Assembly (NCBI RefSeq): GCF_007993935.1
Contig: NZ_VITY01000003.1
Location: 434,001 to 498,000 of the forward strand
Origin: Bradyrhizobium macuxiense
GTDB lineage: Bacteria; Pseudomonadota; Alphaproteobacteria; Rhizobiales; Xanthobacteraceae
DNA: 64,000 nt
Direction of reading: 5' to 3'
Shown here: positions 47,215 through 57,209 of the stretch, piece by piece
How the letters are laid out: every line of letters starts with the position of its first letter
How positions within the stretch are numbered: position 1 is the stretch's first letter
The notes under the pieces: generated by a model
The model's input: only the letters and a program-made list of their open reading frames with translations
What the model was told of the DNA's origin: nothing
The model's database searches: none
Translations under genes and position numbers: made by a program

Positions 47215-48567
47215 ATGCGCAAACATGTTGGCTTCTTCCTCGGGACGGTTGCGGGGGCGTGTCTCACCCTGCTCGTGGCCTCGCCGCAGGGGGCGCATCT
47301 GTTCGCCGTCGCCAATGCCGCCGCGCATTCCGACAACACCTATTCGCAGCTCAACCTGTTCGGCGAGGTGTTCGAGAAGATCAAGACCGACTACGTCGAG
47401 AAGCCCGAGGACTCCAAGCTCGTCGAGGGCGCGATCAACGGCATGATCTCCTCGCTCGATCCGCACTCCCGCTACATGAACGAGAAGGGCTGGGCGGAGA
47501 TGCAGGAGACCACGCTTGGCGAGTTCGGCGGGCTCGGCATCGAGGTCACGATGGAGGACGGCTTCGTCAAGGTGGTGGCGCCGATCGACGACACGCCGGC
47601 CTCGCGCGCCGGCATCATGTCGGGCGACGTGATCACCTCGATCGACGATGATTCGATCCAGGGCCTGACGCTCGACCAGGCCGTCAACAAGATGAAGGGC
47701 GCGCCCAACAGCTCGATCCGGCTGAAGATCGTCCGCAAGGACGCCGACAAGCCGATCGAGGTCTCGATTACCCGCGAAATCATCCGCGTCCGCCCGGTGA
47801 AGTATCACGTCGAGGGCGGCGACATCGGCTATGTCCGCATCACCTCGTTCAACGAGCAGACCACCGAGGGCCTGCGCAAGGCGATCGGCGAGATCCAGAA
47901 GGAAGTCCCGCAGGACAAGCTCGCCGGCTACGTCGTCGACCTCCGCAACAATCCGGGCGGCCTGCTCGACCAGGCGGTCTCGGTGACCTCGACGCTGATG
48001 CAGCGCGGCGAGGTGGTCTCGACCCGTGGCCGCAACCCGGAAGAGACCCAGCGCTTCACCGCCCATGGCGGCGACATGACCAAGGGCAAGCCGCTCGTCG
48101 TGCTGATCAATGGCGGTTCGGCCTCGGCCTCGGAGATCGTGGCCGGCGCGTTGCACGACCACAAGCGCGCGACCCTGATCGGCACCCGCTCGTTCGGCAA
48201 GGGCTCGGTGCAGACCATCATTCCGCTCGGCGCCGGCAATGGCGCGCTGGCGCTGACCACGGCGCGCTATTTCACGCCGTCCGGCCATTCGATCCAGGCG
48301 CTTGGCATCAAGCCCGACATCGAGGTGCTGCAGGACGTGCCGGACGAGTTCAAGACCCGCTCCGAGATCAAGGGCGAGGCGTCGATGCGTGGGCATCTCT
48401 CCGCCGAGGGCGCCGAGCAGACCGGCTCGCAGTCCTATGTGCCGCCGGACGAGAAGAACGACAAGGCGCTGGCCGCGGCCTTCAACCAGCTGCGCGGCGT
48501 CACGGTCAACGCCGATGCCAAGAACGCCGACACCAAGGCCGCGCAGAAGCGGCCGGTGCCGAACTAG
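47215..48567 (+). CDS. ctpA: C-terminal processing protease (S41 family)
   Basis: Periplasmic or membrane-anchored serine protease, 450 residues. It has an N-terminal hydrophobic anchor (HVGFFLGTVAGACLTLLVAS), a PDZ domain (residues about 95-180, GLGIEVTMEDGFVKVV), and the S41 catalytic core with Ser304 (NGGSASASEIVAG) and Lys329 (SFGKGSVQT). A Lys/Ala-rich C-terminus follows. It processes C-termini of exported proteins in related bacteria. In other Rhizobiales it neighbours divisome or NlpD-like peptidase genes, but none is here. Confidence 0.95.
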   Translation: MRKHVGFFLGTVAGACLTLLVASPQGAHLFAVANAAAHSDNTYSQLNLFGEVFEKIKTDYVEKPEDSKLVEGAINGMISSLDPHSRYMNEKGWAEMQETTLGEFGGLGIEVTMEDGFVKVVAPIDDTPASRAGIMSGDVITSIDDDSIQGLTLDQAVNKMKGAPNSSIRLKIVRKDADKPIEVSITREIIRVRPVKYHVEGGDIGYVRITSFNEQTTEGLRKAIGEIQKEVPQDKLAGYVVDLRNNPGGLLDQAVSVTSTLMQRGEVVSTRGRNPEETQRFTAHGGDMTKGKPLVVLINGGSASASEIVAGALHDHKRATLIGTRSFGKGSVQTIIPLGAGNGALALTTARYFTPSGHSIQALGIKPDIEVLQDVPDEFKTRSEIKGEASMRGHLSAEGAEQTGSQSYVPPDEKNDKALAAAFNQLRGVTVNADAKNADTKAAQKRPVPN

Positions 48568-48742
48568 CTGGGCCGTGAATCGACAAGTCTCCCGAGCGGA
48601 TGGCTTGTCAGAGTCCGCTGATCCCCGATAGCGACCAATCCTCGCAATGATGCAGTGTGCCGGAAGTCCTTCCGATGACCGCTTCCGGCACCGAAGACGG
48701 ACTGAGTTTGCGGCGAGAAGGGCAGCTTCGATAGGCTGGTTA

Positions 48743-49699
48743 TCAAGGAGACGCAGGGCTGATGAGGTGGACGGCCGGATGCAAGGTTCCGAGCACCCCG
48801 ACAATGACAAGGATACCTAGTCCGAGTGTCGCCTCAATCGCACTGTTGCGGATCAGTTGACGAAGCGCGATGGACGATTGTTCGCTTCCAATGGTCGCGA
48901 GCTGCGGTGTCAAGCGAAGGCGGTTGATCGCAGCGAAGGCGAGCATCACTGCGAAGATCGCCAATTTGAGTATTAGCACGCGCCCGTATTCGGTGCCGAC
49001 GAGCCCCCGCAGCGAGCCGACCAGAATGGCGGCATTGACGCCGCCGCTGAGCAGGATAGTTGCCACGGCGACGATGCCCATCGTCGAAAACCGTTCGACG
49101 GCATCGCGGACGAGCGACATGTTTTCGCGTATCTGGGCGGTCGCCAGGAAAATGATCAGCGACACGAGGCCGCCGATCCAGGCTGCTGCGGCCGTTGCAT
49201 GCAGCGCATCCGCGGTCAGATGCAGATAGCCGGACGCACCAATGGTCGAGCCGGCATGGCCGGTCCAGGCAAGACTGCCGGCAAGCCCGACCGCAACCGC
49301 GAGCCCCAGCCATCGTGAGGCCGCCGCACGGTCATAGGCGAGGCTGGCTGCGAGGCAGATCGCAAAACCTGCGCGAATGGTGGTCACCTCACCGAACTGG
49401 GTTTCGCCGACGACCGTCGATAGCACCTCCCCAGTCAGCGCTTCGCTCAGCGGCATTCCGCTCATCGATGCTGCCTGCAGCAACAGCCAGATCGCTCCGG
49501 AGATCATCGCGACGACAAGGCTGGCCCATATTTCCCACCGCGCTCGACTTCGGAACGAAGTCGCCGCCGCGGCGTGGTGCTGTAAGACAGGCGTCGCGAT
49601 GAGCACGCCGAAGATAACGCTTCCGGTCGTTACCGCCGTCGCCATGAAGTGTACGGCGCGCGTAGCGATCATCGGGGCTCCTGCTGCCGACCAATCCAT
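48743..49699 (-). CDS. copD: copper resistance protein D (CopD-like)
   Basis: A 318-residue polytopic inner-membrane protein of the CopD/PcoD family, with about eight hydrophobic segments. It has the ATRAVHFMATAVTTGS helix near the start, a TADALHATAAAAWIGGLVSL helix in the middle, and a helix near the end. CopD works with periplasmic CopC in copper import or handling. It is 12 nt after copC on the same strand and ends the copper operon. Confidence 0.88.
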   Translation of the reverse strand: MDWSAAGAPMIATRAVHFMATAVTTGSVIFGVLIATPVLQHHAAAATSFRSRARWEIWASLVVAMISGAIWLLLQAASMSGMPLSEALTGEVLSTVVGETQFGEVTTIRAGFAICLAASLAYDRAAASRWLGLAVAVGLAGSLAWTGHAGSTIGASGYLHLTADALHATAAAAWIGGLVSLIIFLATAQIRENMSLVRDAVERFSTMGIVAVATILLSGGVNAAILVGSLRGLVGTEYGRVLILKLAIFAVMLAFAAINRLRLTPQLATIGSEQSSIALRQLIRNSAIEATLGLGILVIVGVLGTLHPAVHLISPASP

Positions 49700-49711
49700 C
49701 GCAACAGCGCT

Positions 49712-50068
49712 CTATGGACCGACCTGGAAGGTGAAGTTCCCATCGGTCGTATGGGTGTCTACGGACAGCACGTGCCAATTGACGTGGTAGGTTCCGACAC
49801 CGCCGCCCTTCAACGGGATCGACATCTGGTTGCCGTTGACCCGCGCCTTTCCGGCATCGACACGCTGGCCGGAAGGACCGGTGACCGTGACCGAACTGAA
49901 CGCCGGCTCCAGTTTCTGGGTGAAGTAGAGCGTGACCTCGCGCGGCGGGCTAGGCACCTTGTTGCCGACCCGCGGCTCGGCACGATCCAGAAGGGCATGG
50001 GCGTCTGCCTTGCCGGTCGCAAGCGACAGCAGCAGTGCGGTGATCCAGATGAGAGATGAGCGCTGCAT
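49712..50068 (-). CDS. copC: copper-binding periplasmic protein CopC
   Basis: A 118-residue protein with a signal peptide cut at KADA-HALL, leaving His as the mature N-terminus, which is the Cu(II) ligand of CopC proteins. The body reads as a beta barrel (REVTLYFTQKLEPAFSSVTV) with the second site at SVDTHTTDGNF. Its start ATG 50068 has GGGGA 7 nt upstream; TTG 50074 would overlap the previous gene. It lies between the porin-like gene and copD. Confidence 0.9.
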   Translation of the reverse strand: MQRSSLIWITALLLSLATGKADAHALLDRAEPRVGNKVPSPPREVTLYFTQKLEPAFSSVTVTGPSGQRVDAGKARVNGNQMSIPLKGGGVGTYHVNWHVLSVDTHTTDGNFTFQVGP

Positions 50069-50070
50069 GA

Positions 50071-51075
50071 TCAATTCCCCGCAAAAGGACGCGCGGGCTG
50101 CACGGGCCTGCCAAAGATCGGTCTGCCGATGCCGTGGGGATCGATATCGTCGAGATACAAATGGAGCTGGGCGATCACGCCGACACGAGTCCCGCTTTGC
50201 CGATTGATGGGGATGAGCGCCTCGACCCCGAGCTGATAGGAGTTTCCGACCCAGAGAACGCCGGGGTTGATCGTCCCGATCGTCATCGTGCCCGATGTCA
50301 GCGTGTTGGCGACCGGCGTCTGCATCGTGGCCTCGACCAGCGGGATCAGATGATTGACGACATCCGGCAGCCCGAGATCGACGACCGCAGACTTTAGATA
50401 AGGCATGCTGTACTGGATCGTCCCACCCCAGTTCAGCACCCGTGGATGAAACTCGGTATCGGCGGTCATCTCGCCAGTGTCGGGATCGACCCCGAAGGTC
50501 GTGGTGGAACGCCGGCCAGGGATGGCGTAGCCGACCTGTCCGGTGACCGCGACGGGACGCAGCCAGGACAGGGTGTCGGGCAGGTCGCCAAAACCTTTGC
50601 CGAAATAGACGGTCGGCGTGTAGGTGTTGAAGGGATCGGCTCCGACGCTATCGGCGCCGGTGCCGCCCCATTCGACGTTCAGCCCGAGCGACATCACGAA
50701 TTCATGCTCCGGGTTCTTGAAGACCCGATACTTGAAAGTCGTCTCGAGATTCTGAAATCCGTGGGCGCCGATCCCGGTGGGGCCGCCCGGCGGACTGAAG
50801 ACGCTGTAGGTCGAGCCGATCGAGATCGCGAAGGCCTCGGTAATCCGCTTGGAAAATTCACCGGAGAAGTCGCGCTGTCGAAATGACGGATCGTCGCCGG
50901 TGTTGAAACTTGACACGGTTGGCAGTGAAAGCTCGTCATTCACGCCGGGATCGTCGATGCCGAGCGTCGCCGGAAAAAAGCGGTTGCCGACGATTTCGTG
51001 GGCGGTACTTGCAGAAAGTGGAACGAGCGCGAGGGCAAGCCCCGGTAAGACTGCGCGCGCATGACGGACAAGCAT
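50071..51075 (-). CDS. outer-membrane-barrel-like protein of the copper operon
   Basis: A 334-residue exported protein: signal peptide (VLPGLALALVPLSASTA), then alternating strands with Gly/Asn turns (EHEFVMSLGLNVEWGGTG) and aromatic residues, ending at GRPFAGN-like Pro/Arg-rich tail. It looks like a beta barrel or transporter-like porin rather than an enzyme. It is the second gene of the copper operon and its stop is 2 nt from the copC start. A role in copper entry or efflux is inferred from place only. Confidence 0.65.
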   Translation of the reverse strand: MLVRHARAVLPGLALALVPLSASTAHEIVGNRFFPATLGIDDPGVNDELSLPTVSSFNTGDDPSFRQRDFSGEFSKRITEAFAISIGSTYSVFSPPGGPTGIGAHGFQNLETTFKYRVFKNPEHEFVMSLGLNVEWGGTGADSVGADPFNTYTPTVYFGKGFGDLPDTLSWLRPVAVTGQVGYAIPGRRSTTTFGVDPDTGEMTADTEFHPRVLNWGGTIQYSMPYLKSAVVDLGLPDVVNHLIPLVEATMQTPVANTLTSGTMTIGTINPGVLWVGNSYQLGVEALIPINRQSGTRVGVIAQLHLYLDDIDPHGIGRPIFGRPVQPARPFAGN

Positions 51076-51132
51076 GGGAATCTCCGCGGGCGTTGATGTG
51101 TAAAGGTCTCGGCGGCCGGTGGCCGCGCGGCT

Positions 51133-51507
51133 TTACGACAGAAACGGCGGCGCGCGCGCTTGTGCCTCGGAAGCGGTTCTCGAACCGGACAGACCGGGTG
51201 CGAAGTCCTGCCAGGCGGCCTGGCTGGTCACGCGATCGACCACGATCGCCACTGATGCCTGCGGAGTGCTGATCGGGGCGCCGGTCTGCAGCACGCTGCA
51301 AACGCCGCAGCAGTCACTGTCCGTGCGATGCCCGGTCTGATCGTCCTGCGCGGCCCCTTGTGCCATACCGCCATGGCAGATGATCGCGCCCGCCAGTGGA
51401 TCGGAGGTCGCAAGGCTCGCCGCCCAGCATGCACCGATCGGCGCAAAGATCTGCACCAACAGGGCAACCAGGACTACAGGTAGAAAACTCTTCAGCCGTT
51501 GGCGCAT
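51133..51507 (-). CDS. DUF2946-like exported protein
   Basis: A 124-residue protein opening the copper operon. It has a membrane segment at residues 8-30 (FLPVVLVALLVQIFAPIGAC) and a Cys/His-rich middle with ICHGG and DCCGVCS, which may bind copper. It fits DUF2946, a family often next to copper or iron uptake genes. The next gene starts 57 nt later. The 175 bp in front of it, before the GGDEF-EAL gene, must hold the operon promoter, but I cannot name the site. Confidence 0.7.
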   Translation of the reverse strand: MRQRLKSFLPVVLVALLVQIFAPIGACWAASLATSDPLAGAIICHGGMAQGAAQDDQTGHRTDSDCCGVCSVLQTGAPISTPQASVAIVVDRVTSQAAWQDFAPGLSGSRTASEAQARAPPFLS

Positions 51508-51682
51508 CGGTCCACTCTCGGCGACAGGCTAGCGCAAGGCTGGGCCACCGTCGAGCCAAGGGGCAATTTCGAGGCACAGGAAGGAGGGCGGCCTGACGAT
51601 TTGTGGAGTGTGTTGTGGGCCGGCAACGGCGTTTACTGCCGCAGGAGTTTGGGGGGCGGCCTTGGCCCCTCCCGACAATCCC

Positions 51683-54415
51683 TCAGGCGGTGCGTGCGAC
51701 CGGCCTGCGCCTGCCAGGTTGGCTGGACCCCGCGGCGGGGCCGCGGCGATGTCCGGCCAGCAGCTCGCGGATCTGGGCGGCCGGCTTCGGCGCGCTGAAC
51801 AGATAGCCCTGCATTTCCGAACAGCCGAGCTCGCGCAGCAATTGCTGCTGCTGGGCGGTCTCGACGCCTTCCGCCGTCGTGGTCATGCTGCGCTCGGCCG
51901 CGATGTTGACGACGGCCTCGACGATGCCGGCCGAGCCTTGCGGGTCGGCGATGTCGGTGACGAAGCAGCGGTCGATCTTGATCTTGTCGAACGGGAAGCG
52001 CTTCAGATAGCTCAGCGACGAATAGCCGGTCCCGAAATCGTCGAGCGCGATCCGGATGCCGATGGCGCGGAGCTGGTGCAGCGCGGCCAGCGCGGTCTCG
52101 TCGTCGCGGATCAGCACAGCCTCGGTGATCTCGAGCTCGAGCCGCCCGGCTGACAGGCCGGATGCTGCGAGCGCCGCGATCACCTTGAGCGCCAGCGTGC
52201 CGCTGCGGAACTGGACCGGCGAGACGTTGACCGCGAGCCTGATGTGATCGGGCCAGTTCACGGCCTCCTTGCAGGCCGTCATCAGCACCCATTCGCCGAG
52301 CTGGTTGATCAGGCCGGTCTCCTCGGCGATCGGCACGAACTCGGCCGGCGAGATCATGCCGCGCACCGGATGGCGCCAGCGCACCAGCGCCTCGCAGCCG
52401 GTGATCTCGTTGCTGCGGAGGTCGACGCAGGGCTGGTAATACACTTCGAGCCCGCTGCCCGCGGCGATGGTCCGCCGCAGCTCCATCTCGAGCTCGCGGC
52501 GGGCGCGGGCGTCGGCATCCATCGCCGGCTCGAAGAAGCGCGCGACGCGCCGACCGGCCGACTTCGCCGCATACATCGCTAGGTCGGCGTTCTTCATGAT
52601 CTGGTCGAGATCGGTGCCGTCCTTTGGCGCCAGCGCAATGCCGATGCTGGCGTCCGTCGTGACCTGGTGGCCAAGGCATTGATAGGGCGAGCGGATCACC
52701 TCGTAGATGCGCGCGACGAGGTCGCTGACCTCGAGTTCGCTCTTTACGTCGGTCTGCACGATCGCGAATTCGTCGCCGCCGAGCCGCGCCACGAAATCGC
52801 CGTCGTCGATCACGCCGCTCAGCGTCCGCGCGACGGATTTGAGCAGTTCATCGCCGACCATGTGGCCGAGCGAGTCGTTGACGCCCTTGAACTCGTCGAT
52901 GTCGATATAGAGCACCGCGAGCTGGCTGTCGGGCGTGACGTGCAGCAGCTCGCGCTTGATCTCCTCGTGGAACAGCGCGCGGTTCGGCAGGTCGGTCAGC
53001 GCATCGTAGTGGGCAAGATGCGTGATGCGCTCCTCGGCGCGGCGGCGCTCGGTGACGTCCTCATGGGTCGCAAGCCAGCCGCCATCGGCCAGCGGCTCGT
53101 TGACGACCTGGATCGAGCGCCCGTCGGGCGTCGTGATCACCATGGTGTTGCGGACGCCGACGTCGCGCAGCACGAGGTTGACATAGCGCTCGACGTCGCC
53201 CTGGAACGAACCTGTCAGGTGGCGATGCACGATGACGTCGCGGAAGCTGCAGCCGGGCCGGATGACGTCGGCGGACAATCCGTACATCTCGATATAGCGC
53301 TTGTTGCAGATCACCAGCCGCTGCGCGGCATCGAACAGCAACAGCCCCTGCGTCATGTTGTTGACGGCGGTGTCGAGCCGGAGCTTCTCCAGCGTCAGGC
53401 GCTGCTGCTGAGCGCGATGCTGCTGGATCAGCTTGCGCACCACCAGGGTCAGCAGGATCGCGATCGCCAGCACGGATGCGGCGGTCACGGCGATCAGGAT
53501 GCCGATCTGCTCGCGCCAGTTGGCGAGCGCCGCTTCCGTGGTGGTGGTGGCGACCACCACGATCGGGAATTTGGTCAGCGCCCGCGACGACACCAGGCGG
53601 TCCTTGCCGTCGACCGGGCTGGTCAGCCGGGCGGTGCTTGCCGGCAGCTCGAACACCTGCTGCTGGCTGGCCGGGCCGGAGCGGAAATTCTTCCCGATCA
53701 TCTCCTCGACATGGGGATAGCGCGCCAGCAGCGTGCCGTCGCGATGGTGCATCGCGATCGCGGCGCCTTCGCCGAGCGCGACGGTGGAGAAGAACTTCTC
53801 GAAAGTGGCCGGCTCGATGCCGCGGCCGACCACGCCGAGGAATTCGCCGTGCGGGCCACTGACCTTGCGGACGATGGCGGTGGTCCAGTTTCCGCTGACG
53901 CGGCTGACCACCGGCGCGACCATCATGTCGGGCGAGTAGGGGCTGGATCTGAAGATGTTGAAGTAGTCGCGGTCGGCGATCGAGGCTTGCGGCAGAGGCC
54001 AGGCGCCCGAGCTATTGATCAGCAGGCCATCGGCGTCGAACACGTTGAGGCTGCCGACGTTGGACAGCGCGTCCATCTTCGACTTCAGCATCGCATGGAT
54101 GTCGGCGGACGACATCCGGCGCTTGTAGTTCTCAACCGTCGCGATCCCGTTGTCGCGCATGAACGCGATGAGGTCGCGCTGGACCACTTCGAGATCGTCG
54201 AGCTGCTGGTCGAAATGCCGCGCCAGCAGCAGCACCGTATTCTCGAGCTCGCGCTCGCTGTTGTGCAGGGCGCGCTCGCGGAAATTCTCGGCCATCAGGG
54301 TGGCGCCGATCGCGATCGCAGCCATCAGCACGGCGCCGCCGAGGATCAGCCAGCGGATCGGACCAGTGCCGATCACCGAGGTGATGTTGAACGAGGCGCT
54401 GCCGTGTGGATTCAT
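51683..54415 (-). CDS. sensor GGDEF-EAL protein (cyclic-di-GMP turnover)
   Basis: A 910-residue protein: membrane helix (residues about 20-42), a Cache-type periplasmic sensor domain, a second helix near 310-330, a PAS domain, a GGDEF domain with intact RLGGDEFAIV, and an EAL domain with CEALVRWRHP and DFGTGYSSLSYLKRF. The I-site in front of GGDEF is DDGD rather than RxxD, so product inhibition is probably absent. Whether it makes or breaks c-di-GMP cannot be told from sequence. It stands alone. Confidence 0.94.
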   Translation of the reverse strand: MNPHGSASFNITSVIGTGPIRWLILGGAVLMAAIAIGATLMAENFRERALHNSERELENTVLLLARHFDQQLDDLEVVQRDLIAFMRDNGIATVENYKRRMSSADIHAMLKSKMDALSNVGSLNVFDADGLLINSSGAWPLPQASIADRDYFNIFRSSPYSPDMMVAPVVSRVSGNWTTAIVRKVSGPHGEFLGVVGRGIEPATFEKFFSTVALGEGAAIAMHHRDGTLLARYPHVEEMIGKNFRSGPASQQQVFELPASTARLTSPVDGKDRLVSSRALTKFPIVVVATTTTEAALANWREQIGILIAVTAASVLAIAILLTLVVRKLIQQHRAQQQRLTLEKLRLDTAVNNMTQGLLLFDAAQRLVICNKRYIEMYGLSADVIRPGCSFRDVIVHRHLTGSFQGDVERYVNLVLRDVGVRNTMVITTPDGRSIQVVNEPLADGGWLATHEDVTERRRAEERITHLAHYDALTDLPNRALFHEEIKRELLHVTPDSQLAVLYIDIDEFKGVNDSLGHMVGDELLKSVARTLSGVIDDGDFVARLGGDEFAIVQTDVKSELEVSDLVARIYEVIRSPYQCLGHQVTTDASIGIALAPKDGTDLDQIMKNADLAMYAAKSAGRRVARFFEPAMDADARARRELEMELRRTIAAGSGLEVYYQPCVDLRSNEITGCEALVRWRHPVRGMISPAEFVPIAEETGLINQLGEWVLMTACKEAVNWPDHIRLAVNVSPVQFRSGTLALKVIAALAASGLSAGRLELEITEAVLIRDDETALAALHQLRAIGIRIALDDFGTGYSSLSYLKRFPFDKIKIDRCFVTDIADPQGSAGIVEAVVNIAAERSMTTTAEGVETAQQQQLLRELGCSEMQGYLFSAPKPAAQIRELLAGHRRGPAAGSSQPGRRRPVARTA

Positions 54416-54572
54416 GTGTCGCTATCGCTTCCAGGCGTTTCACCCGGAAGTAGGTTTTGCGCACCTCCGGCCCGCGAAAGTCGTATCCAAACGAAATGGA
54501 GCGCGGGTTAGCGAGATTGGTTAACGAATGGTTGCGGACATTGGCGGTTGGACTGCGCTCGGCTCTGTCACC

Positions 54573-54702
54573 GTCATCCCCGCGCAACGGCTTTGCCGTT
54601 GTCGCTGGAGGAGCGAGCGGAGCGAGCCTCGAAGGATCGACGGCCAGCAGCCGGGCCGTGCATCCTTCGAGACGCGCTTCGCGCTCCTCAGGATGACGGG
54701 GA
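54573..54702. repeat. dispersed hairpin repeat (REP-like), copy 2
   Basis: It starts with GTCATCCCC and holds CGAGCCTCGAAGGAT, then CATCCTTCGAGACGCGCTTC, and ends with CTCCTCAGGATGACGG. The inner and outer blocks match copy 1 at 34629-34750. It lies in the 349-bp gap between the GGDEF-EAL gene and moaC, which shows nothing else. Confidence 0.75.
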
Positions 54703-54764
54703 TAGAGACTCGTCCGGCCTACAGGTAGATCAGCTGTCGGTCCCGCGATGCGCGCCCGTTGCGA

Positions 54765-55289
54765 TCAATCGCCGGCGCGATAGTGCCCGGACTTGCCGCC
54801 GATCTTCTCGATCAGATGAATTCCCTCGATGCGCACGCCGCGCTCGACCGCCTTGATCATGTCGTAGATCGTCAGGCAGGCGACCGAAACTGCGGTCAGC
54901 GCCTCCATCTCGACGCCGGTCGGCCCGGTCACCTTGACGCTGGCGCGGACGATGCAGCCGGGCAGCTTGCGGTCGGTTGCGATATCGATCGTGACCTTAG
55001 TCAGCGCCAGTGGATGGCAGAGCGGGATCAATTCCGAGGTCCGCTTCGCCGCCATGATCCCGGCGATCCGCGCGGTTGCGAGCACATCGCCCTTCTTGGC
55101 TTGCCCCGACTCGATCAGCGCGAGCGTGCCCTTGCTCATCAGGACGCGGCCTTCGGCGACCGCGGTCCGTTCGGTCGCGGGCTTCGCCGAGACGTCGACC
55201 ATGCGCGCGTCGCCCTTGGCGTCGATATGGGTGAGGGCGGTGCCGGAGCCGGCTGGCTCGGTCTTATTGGCTTTGGACTTCCGCGCCAT
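54765..55289 (-). CDS. moaC: cyclic pyranopterin monophosphate synthase
   Basis: Early Mo-cofactor enzyme that works with MoaA to make precursor Z (cPMP). It has 174 residues with [20 protein letters not shown] near the start, [18 protein letters not shown], and [20 protein letters not shown] (spanning the active-site His and Lys region) and KAVERGVRI at the end. It is 4 nt after trpC on the same strand, so the two are cotranscribed. Its usual partner moeA is 21 kb away. Confidence 0.96.
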   Translation of the reverse strand: MARKSKANKTEPAGSGTALTHIDAKGDARMVDVSAKPATERTAVAEGRVLMSKGTLALIESGQAKKGDVLATARIAGIMAAKRTSELIPLCHPLALTKVTIDIATDRKLPGCIVRASVKVTGPTGVEMEALTAVSVACLTIYDMIKAVERGVRIEGIHLIEKIGGKSGHYRAGD

Positions 55290-55293
55290 CGCG

Positions 55294-56115
55294 TCAGCGC
55301 GTTGCGGTAGCGCGCGCTGCGCCCTGCCGCGTCAGCAAGGCGCGGGTGGCCGCAGTGACGTCCTGCTGGCGCATCAGGCTCTCGCCGACCAGGAAGGTCG
55401 ACATCCCGACGCGCTCGAGGCGGGCGAGATCTTCCGGCGTGAAGATGCCGCTCTCGCCGACCATCAGGCGGTCGCGCGGGATCAGCGGCGCCAGCGTCTC
55501 GCTGGTCGCAAGCGTGGTCTCGAAGGTGCGCAGATTGCGGTTGTTGACGCCGATCATCGGCGAGCGAAGTTTCAGCGCCCGGTCGAGCTCGGCGCGGTCG
55601 TGGATCTCGATCAGCACGTCCATCCCATACGACAACGCGGCGTCCTCGATCTCCTTGGCCGCCGCGTCGTCGAGCGCGGCCATGATGATCAGGATGCAGT
55701 CGGCGCCATGGGCGCGCGCTTCCGCCACCTGGTAGGTGTCGAACATGAAGTCCTTGCGCAGCACCGGCAGGTTGGTCGCGGCGCGGGCCGCGACCATGAA
55801 GTCGAGATGGCCCTGGAACGAGGGCGCGTCGGTCAGCACCGATAGGCAGGCCGCCCCGCCGGCCTCATAGGCCTTTGCGAGCACGGGCGGATCGAAGTCG
55901 GCTCGGATCAGGCCCTTCGAGGGTGAGGCCTTCTTCACTTCCGCGATCAGCCCAAAGTCGCCGCGTGCATGCTTGTCTTTGAGAGCGCGGAGGAAGCCGC
56001 GCGGCGCCGAGGCCGATTTCGCCTGCGCTTCGATATCGGCGAGCGGACGCGCGCGCTTGGCGGCGGCGATCTCCTCGCGCTTGTAGGCCTCGATCTTGGT
56101 CAGGATGTCGGACAT
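55294..56115 (-). CDS. trpC: indole-3-glycerol phosphate synthase
   Basis: Tryptophan-pathway enzyme, TIM barrel, 273 residues. Conserved parts are [51 protein letters not shown] and [19 protein letters not shown] 56115 fits the family start ([16 protein letters not shown]) better than the upstream extension. It is between trpD and moaC, 10 nt after the first and 4 nt before the second. Confidence 0.97.
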   Translation of the reverse strand: MSDILTKIEAYKREEIAAAKRARPLADIEAQAKSASAPRGFLRALKDKHARGDFGLIAEVKKASPSKGLIRADFDPPVLAKAYEAGGAACLSVLTDAPSFQGHLDFMVAARAATNLPVLRKDFMFDTYQVAEARAHGADCILIIMAALDDAAAKEIEDAALSYGMDVLIEIHDRAELDRALKLRSPMIGVNNRNLRTFETTLATSETLAPLIPRDRLMVGESGIFTPEDLARLERVGMSTFLVGESLMRQQDVTAATRALLTRQGAARATATR

Positions 56116-56125
56116 CTCTGCACTC

Positions 56126-57139
56126 TCAACCGTTCGAAACCGCAACCAGATGCTTCAGCCGCGCGGCGGCCGCGCCGCTGTCGAGCGACTGGGCGCCGAT
56201 CGCAACCCCTTCCTTGAGATCCTTGGCGCGGCCGGCCACGATCAGCGCCGCGGCGGCGTTGAGCAGGGCGACGTCGCGATAGGCGCCCGGCTTGCCCTGC
56301 AGCACGCTGGTGAGCGCGACCGCATTGGCGTCGGCATCGCCGCCCTTCAGCGCCTCGCCGTCGACGCGGCCAAGGCCGGCCTCCTCGGGCGTCACCTCCG
56401 ACGTCCTGATCTCGCCGTTCTCGAGCGTCGCGACGAAGGTCGGACCGGTGAGGGTGATCTCGTCGAGGCCATCGGAGCCGTGCACCACCCAGACCTTGTC
56501 CGAACCAAGATTCTTCAGCACCTGCGCCAGCGGCTGCACCCACTGCCGCGAGAACACGCCGACCATCTGCCGCTTGACGCCGGCCGGGTTCGACAGCGGC
56601 CCGAGCAGGTTGAAGATGGTGCGGGTGGCGAGCTCGACCCGGGTCGGGCCGACATTCTTCATCGCCGGATGATGCGCGGGCGCGAACATGAAGCCGATGC
56701 CGGCTTCCGCGACGCAGCGTCCGACCTGCGCCGGCGTCAGATCGAGCTTGACGCCCAGCGAGGCCAGCACGTCCGCGGCGCCCGAGCGCGACGACAGCGC
56801 GCGATTGCCGTGCTTGGCGACGGGCACGCCGGCGCCGGCCACGATGAAAGCCGCGCAGGTCGAGACATTGACCGAGCCGGAGCCGTCGCCGCCGGTGCCG
56901 ACGATATCGACGGCCTCGGCCGGCGCCTTGACCGGCAGCATCTTGCCGCGCATCGCGGTGACGGCGCCGGTGATTTCTTCGACGGTCTCGCCGCGCACCC
57001 GCAGTGCCATCAACAGCCCACCCATCTGCGAGGGCGTGGCTTCGCCCGACATCATGCTGTCGAAGGCAGACGCCGCTTCTTCACGCGTCAGCGTGGCGCC
57101 GGTAGCGACTTTTCCGATAATCGATTTCAGGTCGTCCAT
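56126..57139 (-). CDS. trpD: anthranilate phosphoribosyltransferase
   Basis: Adds phosphoribosyl to anthranilate, 337 residues. The PRPP-binding loop [14 protein letters not shown] and the motif [17 protein letters not shown] are intact, as is the [15 protein letters not shown] region. It is the first gene of the trpD-trpC-moaC run; trpE and trpG are not in the window. Confidence 0.97.
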   Translation of the reverse strand: MDDLKSIIGKVATGATLTREEAASAFDSMMSGEATPSQMGGLLMALRVRGETVEEITGAVTAMRGKMLPVKAPAEAVDIVGTGGDGSGSVNVSTCAAFIVAGAGVPVAKHGNRALSSRSGAADVLASLGVKLDLTPAQVGRCVAEAGIGFMFAPAHHPAMKNVGPTRVELATRTIFNLLGPLSNPAGVKRQMVGVFSRQWVQPLAQVLKNLGSDKVWVVHGSDGLDEITLTGPTFVATLENGEIRTSEVTPEEAGLGRVDGEALKGGDADANAVALTSVLQGKPGAYRDVALLNAAAALIVAGRAKDLKEGVAIGAQSLDSGAAAARLKHLVAVSNG

Positions 57140-57209
57140 TCGCTGGCCCAGGGTCTGTTGTTGGAGCTTGATCCGCGGACAGCGCGTCGCCGCGCTGTCC
57201 CGATCATGC

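Noticed and set aside
34531..54764. Prophage or integrative element in the accessory zone
   Set aside because: No integrase, transposase, phage structural gene, conjugation gene or tRNA attachment site seen; genes are mixed in type and orientation.
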